DNA from: Onthophagus taurus | Lineage: Eukaryota > Arthropoda > Insecta > Coleoptera > Scarabaeidae | Direction: 5' to 3' | NCBI RefSeq assembly: GCF_036711975.1 | Contig: NC_091966.1 | Coordinates: 18,731,501 to 18,795,500 of the forward strand | DNA: 64,000 bases | Shown here: positions 39,601 to 51,600 of the stretch, piece after piece | Position numbering within the stretch: position 1 is the stretch's first letter | Layout: each line of letters starts with the position of its first letter | Position numbers and translations under genes: made by a program | Notes under the pieces: model-generated | Told to the model about the DNA's origin: nothing | Database searches by the model: none | What the model saw: the letters and a program-made list of their open reading frames with translations, nothing else

Positions 39601-42600
39601 AATTTAACCCATATGTCGATATAATACTTCTAGAAGAATGAAATATGTTAACTTCTAATGTTATACTCTATGTAAATACTATTTGAAACATACCATGTAT
39701 AACTTTTATAGTTGGTGTGAACTTGTATCGTATTTAGTTACCACCAGGAAATGATCTGAGTCAACGTCAGCTAAAACATCATGCTTGGTGTTTACTGTTC
39801 ATATCGCCAATTATTATTGTTAGTTCTTTGACTTTAAATAATTCTTCTCCATCGCTTTCTAAAATCATTTTCTTTGGTTGTTTATACACCGCCGCGATTT
39901 TAAACATTGCGTTATTTGTCGTATCGATTTTGATTCATATTATTTCGCTGTTTTTGCAATTGTATAGTTGCGTTTCATAATGTTTCAGGTATTTTCTAAC
40001 CAGTACGGCTACCCCTTCAAATGCAATTCTAATGTAACCACTTTATTATCACTCCATTTGCAAAATATAATTTATAGTATGTTCTATTCTAAACAATACA
40101 ACATGTTATACCTATACTTGTTCTAAATATGTTCTAAACCTATTCTAAACATGTTATCATTGGAGTAAAAAAGTAATGGATTGGGTATTTTGATTAAAGG
40201 AAAGAAATTATTATGAACGATTGCTTTGTTTTTGCTTTGAGTGACGTCGTTGAAATTTGTTTATTGAGTTATAAAACAACAACAACTTCCGATGTATTTG
40301 TACTCCCTACTGCCCGTTTCAAGTAAACTGATTAAAAACGTAATAGTAATGTGAGCACGTGTCATCACACGTGCTCACATTACATTTGACAATAATCTGT
40401 TTCCATCTTTAAAGAACACAGATAAAAGTCTTGTAAAATATTTAAATTTTTTGTGATGTTTTTATTAAACGATTAAGTTTACAATACGTCTGTGGAAGTA
40501 GTTAATTTTCTATCATTATATTTTTTTGGTCTAATACGGAAAAAAGCATGAATTTGTTATAATTCGTGCAGTCACTTGTCCTAATGTATATGATAAAATT
40601 GCCGTTGGTTTATTCTCAGCCAAACACGAATTTTTATTGCCTAATGATTGGTAGTTTTTGGGGTACTACATATCCACAAAACCGCAGAGATTAGATGAAA
40701 ACGCTAGGACAAGCTATTACCATGATTTTGTTACACAGTGTTGATTATATAAGTTCAAATGTAAATATTATTATATATCTCGGAGGTAAAATGTTGCTAA
40801 TTTGATCTTTAAAAGAGATAATTATTTAAATACACAACTAATTAAATTAATTTATTTCTGATTTCACGAAAATTATATCTATGTTGCAAAATGTATTTAT
40901 GCGTTTTAAACTTGAAGTAGTTATCGATTTAAAATAAATTGAATCGCTGTAAGATTTTAATTAATATCTTCTTCATTTACGAAATAATGAAAAGAGATAT
41001 CAAAAATTACTCAAACCTGTTTCAATAATTGACTAAAGTAAAATATACAATTATTATTATTGATTAAATATCGTGTTCGTATTTTATTCAACATAAAATT
41101 CTATATATATTATTCTATCTGAATTGTCCTAACATTGTTATGTTTGATGTCGAATAAATAAAGTTGGACATTAAAAAAAATCTTATATAAGATGATAAAA
41201 TGTCAATATCTGTTATTACCACATTAAAGTCTCCTAGTTTTAAAGGGAGAGAGATTATCCTCAGGCAGCCAAATTTTGCAGAAGCGTATAATGTCTTATT
41301 TGTTTGTTTAACGGTTTTCAGTTTTTTTTGTTTGAGTTAGTATATAATTTACAGTTGTTAAATCTGAATGAAATGAATTAAATCCTACCTTGTTATACTG
41401 AGTTTTGTCGTTAATTGCAGTAACTATTTGAGTGAAGATGTCCAAACACTACATGTAGCCTACACAAGAGTACTGTGTGTAAAATGTGTACTGTTTCGTG
41501 TTTTATTTTTAAAGTGACACAATTACAAGGCTTTAAAGCAACTAAAAAGTAATAAAGAGATTCAAAAATACAACAAGAAATTCATTACGATGTGATTGAT
41601 AGAATTTAAATAGCTCCACTATTTGGGCAAAAGTACATTTTTATGTGTCATTCTCTCATGACTTTGTTGCCTGAAGCCAGCCTTGGTCTCTTTCAACCTT
41701 TGCCTTCAATTTTCCCTGTCTTTGGCTTTTCTCTTCTGCTTTCTGCCCCCGATCATCTCCTTAGCGTCCAGGTCAATTGTATCCTCTCATCACGTTCCTG
41801 GACGCTCTCTTGGTCTTGATCCTTGTTAAACAAGGTGGGTGCCTCTCCTTGTTTCAGGCCGTGTGAAATCTGAAAGAGATCTGTTAGTTGGCCTCTATAT
41901 AACCGTAGCAGTTTTGCTGAGATTTCATAGTATTTCAGGATCTTGTAGAGTTGTTGTCTATTGATAGAATCATACACCTGTCTAAAATCTACAAATATAC
42001 AGGGTGATTCACATAAGAACCGACATAGAGCAGGGACATGTAGAGGACAATAAATTAAGATGATTTAACGTAACTTACCTCTATACTTCTATTTTTCTAG
42101 CTTAATGTATTACGAAGATATTGAATGTTTTAAAAATTTAAGACCCAACTTTGAACGCCTATAACTCCTCATTGGTACAACTTAGTATAGAGATAAAGCC
42201 GGGTTTATACAGACGATTTAGGTGTTAATTTAAATTTAAAAATTTAGCTGTAAGAGTTAAATGTATTGAAATCCCATGTATCGTTTATACAAAGCTGTAA
42301 GATTTAGCTGTAAACATAAAGTTGGTTAACTTTTCTAAATTTACAGCGTCACACATGCGCAAGACGACCTCAATCAGCTGTATCCAATAATCGGCCGGCG
42401 TAAATAGCGCGTTCTAACCTAACCTCAACTGTTGTTTATTTCTGTGCCAACAAAATGAGTGAATTCGATGGAAAATTAATTAAAATTGTTGAGAATTGCC
42501 GATATATTTACGATAAAAAATGTTCTGAACATAAAGATAAGATATTGGTAGAAAATGACTACACAAAAACCAGTAATATTTTGTTTCTTGAGGTTGCGAT

Positions 42601-45600
42601 TCTGTAAATCTTAAATTCTGTATAAATCAATTTTTTTCTTAAAGCTAAATAAAATCCTTAAATCTAAATCTTTAAATTTAAATTTACAGTTAAATTCTGT
42701 ATAAACCCGGCATAAGTTGCGTTAAATCATCTTAATTTATTGTCCTCTACATGTCCCTCCTCGGTGTCGGTTCTTATGTGAATCACCCTGTATTATAGAC
42801 GTCGTATTATAGACGTCCCAGGCATTATTTAATATTTGTTTAACGGTAATTATTTGGTGGATGGCAGACTTTCATTTTCTAAAACCCGCCTGGTATAGAA
42901 TACCTATGATGTTCTCAGCAAAGGGTTGTAGTCTTTGGTTCAAAATATTCGTGCACAGAAACGAAATACCGCGGTAGTTCTGACTCCCGTTTCCTTCGTC
43001 TGTATATTTTGTACCTTTCTCTTCTTGCTTCCTTGAACAATTTCTCGCGTTGGCCTAGCCATAAATTTTTTATGTTTTTCATTTCTTCTTGCAATACTCA
43101 GCACAGTCGTTATCAAACCAGGGCTCCCTTTTTGGAACTTCAACTATTTTTAATACTTCCGCACTATGTGTCTTCCATATCTGTCTTAATATTATTCCTC
43201 TGGTCATCAATCATCTGACCTATTACCGCGAGAACGTTTCTTTATCTTTACTTCTATTTCCACCTTCTATATAATCTGCATTATATTTCCGATGTTTTCA
43301 GTTTTTTAAGATCCAGCTTTCTATCTTAGTGTCTTTTTTGTAGGGTTTTGCTGTTCATTTTACACCTCAACTTTGTCTACGTCTAGAGATGGTCCGCTCC
43401 GCAGCAGACTCCTCCTTCACGTCTACGATATTTGATGCAAATCTTTTATTATTAACACATGGTCTACTTGGTTTTTGGCGATACCACAGAATAACCAGAA
43501 ATGACACTGACGTCGATTCGTTTTATGACCTAGATTTAAAATCCGTTATCTTATCGCGAGGAACCATAGGCGCGATGAACGCAAAATGAATAAGAGAGAC
43601 AACTTAATTTGTCCAATAACAGCAATACCTTGCTTCCTCGCAATAATATGGCGTCAGATTTGGCGGGATATCTCCAGTGTGACTTCTGGTTATTCTATAG
43701 TAATACCGTCTGGTAAGATCCATGTCACTTTATGTATATTCCGGTGTGAGAAGCATGTTGAGCTGATAACCATGTTCCTTCATACTACAAATTTAATCAT
43801 AAATTCACCGTTTTCGTTAGTCTCATCATGTAAGCTGTATTTTCATATGTTGCCCAAATATTTGACCTCTTTGCCAGTGTTCGTATTCATGTCCCAAGTA
43901 CTATTTTAATGTCAGCTCTAGGTATTGTATCGTACACCTGTTCTACTTGTTGATAAAATAACTCTTTATTTCCTGCTCTTCCATTGGCTGGGTACATTTA
44001 TAATTGTTACATTGCAAAACTTTGTATGTACTCTTAATTTGCAGTCTTTCGCTTATAGGTTGAAAGTCCTGATAGTGAGCATGTTCGATTTAATTTTTTT
44101 ATCCACTATAAACGCTACTCCTAGTTCCCTTGGTTTTTGTATCCTTTCTACCTTCGCCCAGCCATCTGGTTTCTTGCGGGGTTGTGATTGCTAGGTTATA
44201 TTTCTTTATTTCATTAAGCAGGCCTATTTAAGCTGCTGGCTTGTTCAGTGTCCTCACGTTCCATGTTTTATCTCAGTCATCGTTCATAAGACCGTCCAAT
44301 GGCCATTCGTTTTACATGGCCATATCATATAAGTTGGTTTCTCTCAATATCGTTCACTATTGTCTCTTGTAACCCCATTTGTTCTATCACTTCATTTCAT
44401 ACTCTTTTCATACGTGATAGTCTGGCAGACCTTCTCAGAGCATCCATTTCAGTTGCCTCTATGCGATTCTTATTTCAGGTTGTTGTCTCAATGTGTTATA
44501 GATGTTAAATTTCCTTTTTTGTTATCTCCGTATTTCACACAATTCCGTTTCAGGACTTTATAATGCTTTTTGATTGTATGATCCGATACCCAAATATTTG
44601 CATTCGTTACATAATTCATTTTCATTCTGTCTGCAAATTGAAGTGTATACACTGTTATGTTGTCTATTGGGATCCTCATTTCTTGGCATTTCTTCTTCCA
44701 GATATGCAACGCTCTTTTATGTAAATTTTTAACATAGGGAACGAAATACAGCAGCCCTGGCACAATCATTTGTTGATCGGGAACGATTCCGATAATTTGT
44801 TACAAATTTTTACTTTAGATGTTGATTGGAAGTATAAGTTTTGTAAGGCCCTTATTAGAGTATGGCTTTTATTTGAGCACCTACTGTAGTATAATTTGAG
44901 CAGATCTTCTTATGCCCTTTCTAGTGGATTGACAATCTATAGACTCCTTTCCATTGTTCTGGAACTTCTTCTCCGTTGAAGCACTGATCAAATAATTTTA
45001 TTATAATTTCAAATAATTTTTCAATTTTAATAAATTTTGTTATTACATGCTAAAGCTCCAGAAACGACATTTACTTGGTTTTTCAGAAAACAAATAAGTT
45101 TTTATATTGAAATAGGCATTACTTTAAACCAATATTGTAGCGATTGTAGGTTATGTGGGGATATGTCGTTTTAACTGTTGGATGCAAATTTTAAAATCCT
45201 GTTCAACGGTATAAAAAGCCAAGTAAAAAGTAACTATTTTGGCGGTTATGCTGTTTTGACTTGTCAGCAACGACATACTTTATTAATACACTTTTGTTCG
45301 ATGACAAACTTGAATTGGTACAATCTTTTTGATAAAACAACTTGATTTACTGATAAAGAAGTGTTTGCACAATTCATTCACTTCCTATCATAAAACACGA
45401 AATCCTTAATTCAATATTGAAAGTTTGTTTTGAACTATATTGGTAGTAGAAAAATAGTTAAAAAAAGTCAGGACTGAACGTTTGTTGTAATTTTCGATAA
45501 ATGTTTTGAATTAAATTTGAGTTGTTTTTCTTTTCAATTTATTTCAAGGTAACATGAAAATTGTCCATCAATTTATTTCCAATACTAATTTATGATTCTC

Positions 45601-48600
45601 CTAACTGGAAAATAATGTAAAAATGTCAAAGCAAAGAAAAAATTACTTTATTTAAAACGAACACATACTTCTCATATCTACAAATAGAAAATAATCATTT
45701 CATTCTTACTCAATATTGAATAATGAGTCTAGTTTCTGTATAATTACTAAATTAGTAGGCGTTTTTACAGTTGTTCATTTTCAATTGCACTATAAAAATT
45801 ACAAACACGTTCATTTCTGGGTTTATTCCATTATCACAACGCTTGTTAGATACTACTACATAAAAGAGAAACATAATAACCGGTTTAATTATTTTATTAT
45901 AGAGTCCAACGTTACAAGAGCACAACCGCGTTCGAGGGATGATAAAAAAGTCACCGAAAGCAATAAGCAAAAAACAACGAGCGGATCAGAAGAAAATATG
46001 GATACGTCGAAGGGTTCTGAAGATGTTTACGAATTTAAATCCGTAAAAGAAACTGAATCTTCGCCCGACAGAAAAAGTAACGAACCCGCTGATATGGAAA
46101 ATGACGATGCGGAAACCGCTAATCAATCCACAACACAATCGGAGGACAATAAAAGATCGTTTTCGGAAGTTTCTGAAAACCAAGATGAATCTACAAACGA
46201 TGAAGAGTTTCGTAGAAAGAAACGTAAAGACGAATCAGGAAAAGAACAGAAAACGTCTACACCTCAACGGTCTGGTGGTCAGGGGAAATCGGCTTCCGGA
46301 AAACAAACAGGTGGGGCACAAGGGAAATCGAGTGCTTTAACGGCGGTGAAAAATGCGGTTGAAAAGAAAAGTCCTTGTCCAAGTCCGAAACCGACGAGTA
46401 CAAGTGATGCGGAGGTGGAGGATGGAAAGTCTGAAGGGAATCTTAAAGTTCCACCTTTAAAAATTGTTATTCCCCAAAGTTCTACGGCTGAACAAGAAAC
46501 CGGGCAAAGTAGAAATGGTAAAAATAGTTCTCAACGTTCCCAAGCTTTACCATATGTTGTCCCAAGTTCGAATAATAGCGATAATGACAAAGAAAATTCT
46601 GGTAATTCAAGTCCTTCCGATGGTAATGGTAAAAATGACGAGAAAAAAGAGGCTTCAGGAAGTAATGGTGATGAGCAGGTAAAACTCTTAATTTTTTATC
46701 GATTTAAAAAACGTTAGATATTTTTTGAGTATGTTTAGCAATGTATTATTTTTTAATGTGTTATCATAGTCCAATATTAGATTACAATTTTTTGATAAGA
46801 ATATCAATTAACACCACTTACATGATTGTGGTTTAAAAAAGCGTTGAGGCGATGGGAACACGTGATGATGTTTAAAAACACTTTAGGAGAAAATAAATTT
46901 TATTTTTAGATATTACTGCTCAATTTAAAATTAAACCAGTATGACAAATAGTGGTGTAGACATATGAATTTATACTTTAAAATTACAATTATTTATTTTA
47001 TTTACACAAACTTTACGATTTTATGTAATATAAAGTAATAATTTAATTTTTTTTTAATCTAACTTATTTTGTTTAATCATTAATAATTAACAAAAAATAA
47101 TAAATGCCATAAAAGCCTTCCTACTTATAAATAATAAATACACTTTAATTTCAACATGTGGCGGTCTTAGAGGATGGCGAACAGGACAATCGAGCTTTTC
47201 TTAGATTGTTTCTTAAAAAATAGTAATATAATGGAAACGCAAATTGCGTTTCTTATTGTTCTTCCGCACGTTGTGCACGAATGTAGTTACGTATATGATT
47301 TCGTAGAAAATACTGAAAGCATCAATTACATTTTTATTATTTATTGCAAAAAAATACAGTTATTGGACATTTATTATAGTCATTGGAAGGCAATGTTATG
47401 TATTGGACATATGACATATAAGAGTTATCTTTTTATGATTTCATCAGGTTTATGAAGCTTAATTACACATTTCATGCCTGGTATAAGAGGATTCATGGCA
47501 AAGGAATTAAAATTAGTGATGTTAAATTTATTTAAATGAATAGAGTTTGATTTTATGAATTTCTTAAATTTATTGTTATATTTAACCCTACAGTGAATAC
47601 GTTGGGCCTGACAGGCCTATGGCGTATGTGTTTTTCTGTGATGTTTTAATCACGTATTCTTTGTAGGGTTAACAGTTGGATTATTGTGAATCTCTGTAAT
47701 GTTATTATTGGCAAAGAAATTAAGGTTTTTTTTAATATAATCTGCCTTGTTCAACATAACAATGCCATAATTATTAAATTGTTATCAGTGACTTTTTTAT
47801 TAAATTTAGAAATCTTATTAATAATACTTTTGTGAGCAAGTGTGTGTTTAACATTTGACTTATTATTATAGTAAAAATGATTTTTAGGAGTTCTGTCATA
47901 TTCCTTAATTAGGGATTGATTATCAAAAAATATTTGTTTGATGGAGTGATTGTGATATAATTGTGATTCCATTTTTATAGCAAAATCGACTGCTTTAAGG
48001 TTATGGTGAAGAGAAAATTTAGTTCCGAAATTAAGGACATCGACATGTTATCTGTCTAATATGATAATATATATTCCGAAACATTTATATGCAAAATGCG
48101 GTTCTCAACGTTGAATCTCTTGATAACAAAATTATGTTGTGCATTATTGTTATTGCATTCAATCAGGGATGCGTCGCCCTCTATCTCTTCACACCATTTC
48201 CTTAAACACGCAACTGTTTGCAGCGGTTACTCCTTCAGAGGTCCTAAATGTAATATCCAGCTAACGTTTCAAAAATCTTTTAAACCAACCGATTCCTGAT
48301 TTGTTAATTCTAAAGGGATTTTTTTTGAGTTTTATTTCAGAAAGTTTTGAGCGCTCATTAATATATTATCTTTTTCCTAGGAAAACCTCTATTAGCTATC
48401 TCCTTTATCCAATATACTAAACAAGTTTCCTCGTTTTTGGTTAAAACGGTACAAGGCGCAAAACTCTCATTATGTCCTGGATGTTTGACTTTGAAATCAA
48501 GGGTTTATTTGGGCATATTAAATTCGTTGGCAATATCTCTTAGAGAAGATTTACTTTTTTGCATTTCTTGAATGGCCAACAACACGTGTCTGATATCATA

Positions 48601-51600
48601 TGAGGAGGTTTTTTACAAAACCCAACAAGTCGCACGAAGTGTTTTTTGACAAAACCAGAACAGTTTGTGACGATGTTATCCCAAATGTAATGATAGTGTT
48701 TTCTTTTTTATGTGTTAGTTATTGCATTAGTCTTTTCAGACACAAATAATTCCTCATGTAATATGCTTTATTGCTGAGAATTTCCAAAATGACGCTTAGA
48801 TATGTTGCATTTTGAAACAAAAAAGTTGTAACTTTTTGCATTTTGAAAGCAAAATTTTGTTTAGCTATTTTTTTTAGAAACCAAAAATTATCTTATGCTG
48901 TAAAGAAAAAAAGCATTATTTTAAAATGACAACAACGGTACGTAACAAAACGTATATTCGAGGTGGAAAATGCAAACTCTTACATAGATTAAGACAAGAG
49001 TTAATGTTTTGGTTCACAATCTTCTAAGCAATGATATAAGTGATCGTCGTCATCATGTTGTTCAGTAAAGGTAACATGATCCTCGAGAACATCAAAATAA
49101 AAATTTCAGTCTTCTCTAAAACGTTTCTTTAGTAGAGCAGCCACAGCCTCCCCTTTATCTTGTAAAATTCTTCTTACAGAATTCAATAATGGGAAATCGA
49201 CAGCGTTTAACTCTTAAAGGCGTTTTACTAGTGTTACAAAAGTTTTTGAAGGATCTTCGAATCTGTAGTGCATCTCACATTTAAATTTAACTTGACTTGT
49301 ATTGGACTTATGGTTCGTAAATTTCTTGAATAACATCTTTTTTTGTTCGCTTAGTCCTTCAACCTTTTTAACAGTATCCAGCAATGATTACATATCTTAA
49401 GCTCGCCAATCTATTCCAAATATGTGCACTTTTCCATTTTTTTTTGTAAATTTTGTGGTAATATTCAGGTAAAAGAATTTTGCCATGTTTGCCTTCTTAA
49501 CTCTTATTTAACACTTCCAAGGACCCTATCTGCTGGGAGATAGGAATGGCCAGTCACTGGAAAAACTACTTCAATATCTTTAAGTTTCTTCAGTGCAATA
49601 GATTGATTATATGGTTAATTTTATTTTGGCCACCACAGCCATCAGCAAAGAATCTAATTTTTCGTACACCAGCCCAATCATTACTGTTTAAAAAATGTAA
49701 AATTACCGAACTAGTTGAATTCGAGCTTCTGCCGCATTGATGCTCAACCCACTTGTAAAAGTTAGGTGACGAGCTTTTCGAATTAACAATACAAATTGCA
49801 TACATTCCAATCTGTAGTAAGTAGAAACATCCTTGAATGCGATTTGTTTCGGGAGTTGCTGAACCTGTTATAGATCAAACAAAATTATGCAGCACTTTCT
49901 TCTTCTTCCTTCATCATTAAGTGAAACTGCCTAGCTCTTACTCTATGTACTTTGAGATCGCTCAATGATTTATTTAACACTTTGCTGATAATGCTTTGTG
50001 TTTGAGACGTTCGCAATAACTGCAAATGTCGGTTGCTGGTGAACCAAACCCTAAATTGAATTTAGTTGAAAATATTTTGTCCACACTTTCATTATACATG
50101 TTCAACATTTTATTTACGTTGAGCATAGAACTCAAGTATAACCCTTGTAACCTCTTGGACTTTGTCCTATTGTAATAGCTTTCAACCCTTTTAAACTTTC
50201 TTATAAACTGTATAACCTCTTCTCTTTGCTTCAGCATTTTATTTTCCACCGATCTCCACCTCTATTTGCTCTGAACACCCTGACAGCATTAATATTTTTT
50301 GCAATCCATAAGATTCTTCGATAGGGCATCTCTAGAAGTTTTTCAAAAAAAGTTCTACAGACCGAGAACGCTGTTTGGTTTGTGCAGATCTACCAGATTA
50401 GAAACGTTAAACAAACTAGTCGATAAGCATAACAAGATAATTTCTTACGTTGTGTCATATTTGAAAGTAGTGAGGTTTCTTGGTAATGGAGTTTTTGCGT
50501 TCACGATGTCTCTTTGTGTAATGCACTTCTAGTAAATGAGATAATCGTACATCCTGCTGTAGTTTATCGTTGTCGTTGTAAACTGTCTTTTTGGTGTTTA
50601 TTAATATTTGTTTTGGAATATCATTGCATTGAAATCCTTTATTGGATGTACACACTTTTTGTCAATCCACCTTTCTAAGTGTAGGTCTGTTGGCTTAAAT
50701 GAAATCCACAATCGAAACGTACAAAAAGGGGTTAGCAGTAAGATTTACGTTTCTTTTTTCTTTTCTTACCTTGCTTTTCTTTTAAGGTGACCGTTCAATT
50801 TACTTGGGTTCTAAAAACTGATAAAAAAATTTGTATGGTTCCTCCTCTGATTTGTAGAGGTCGCACAGTGTTTGGTTTAGCTTAGGTTTAACATCTTTAA
50901 AATACAAATATTTAGCTTCTACTGAAAAGTGAGACAGAAACACATCTACTATTGTATAGACGTGTTTTTATACCGCTACGACCGGCCGATTATTTGTCAT
51001 CGTACTATGGAAAGAGTAGGTATAGAAAACTATATGTATTAAGGCTGTAATTTCTGGGCTGAAAATTTAATTCCAACAGAACGCGTTTACCGTTTGATAT
51101 AGCCAAAAAACTTTCAAATAAAAAATGCATAGAAAGACGTACTCTACGGCCGCACGGTAAGATATTTAGATAATTGTTGATAATAACGGAGATAAAGAAG
51201 AGATTTAAGAAAAGTTTCGAAACCCAGTCCTTGGTGCCGTGGATAATAATTTTCTGGTTACTTTTTACTTTTTATGTATACATTTTTTTGATTTTTTGGT
51301 ATAAATAAATATCGGAATTTCCCACGGTAAGAATATTCTAATTTTTTCGCTTATTTCGATTTAGCCGCGAACCCAAAGGGCGTATGGTGTGGCAAAACAG
51401 TTTGTGCGAGCGGTCTGTTTATTTACATTGCATCTTTTACGATCTTATCATATTTTTCGACCATTTCGTATGAATAGCATTTTTTCAACTGCTTTGAAAT
51501 AAAACTATATAAGTAGGTGAAGCTGAATACTAAATAAATGTATAATTACTAAATTAGACCCGCTATTGAACTACTAGTAGGTAACTAAGTAGGTAACTTC

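Larger units (their letters stand above)
42000..42790. mobile_element. TA-flanked MITE inside the RTE-like element
   Basis: Ends CAGGGTGATTCACATAAGAA and its complement, flanked by TA (41998-41999, 42791-42792). The arms share ACATGTAGAGGACAATAAAT. It cuts the RT frame just before [11 protein letters not shown] Harbinger-type MITE is nested at 42197-42712. Confidence 0.85.
41753..44200 (-). pseudogene. RTE-like endonuclease/reverse transcriptase
   Basis: Endonuclease: [82 protein letters not shown] (with the Asp-His of the last motif). Linker: [25 protein letters not shown]-type, ILYQAGFRK, then, across the nested [48 protein letters not shown]. The catalytic YxDD block is lost. Many stops. 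The motif set matches the insect elements often mis-annotated as craniofacial development protein 2. Confidence 0.8.
41640..44480 (-). mobile_element. RTE-like non-LTR retrotransposon, decayed, 3' truncated
   Basis: On the minus strand, endonuclease (about 44200-43360), linker (43300-42900) and reverse transcriptase (42990-41700) remains follow the order expected for an RTE-like element. A nested MITE (42000-42790) splits the RT. It breaks off soon after the QGEA/LFN motif, so the 3' end is missing. A second fragment of the same kind lies at 44488-44990. Confidence 0.75.
15975..45902 (+). other. 29.9-kb transposon-filled intron of the ANKRD11/12-like gene
   Basis: Lies between phase-matched exons 2 and 3 (donor GTAGGT, acceptor TTATTATAG). 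It contains most of the mobile elements listed below, on both strands. Two locally GC-rich segments (26480-26739, 37420-37615) could be alternative first exons. Confidence 0.8.

Noticed and set aside
43009..44563. Hydrophobic + strand frames that look like membrane proteins
   Set aside because: They are antisense to the RTE-like endonuclease and linker, whose motifs read clearly on the minus strand.
45716..45902. Upstream extension of exon 3 as a coding start
   Set aside because: It starts at TTG, is AT-rich and lies before a good acceptor whose phase exactly matches exon 2.
46101..46682. Overlapping + frames within exon 3
   Set aside because: Alternative frames of the low-complexity coding exon; the exon 3 frame is fixed by splice phase on both sides.
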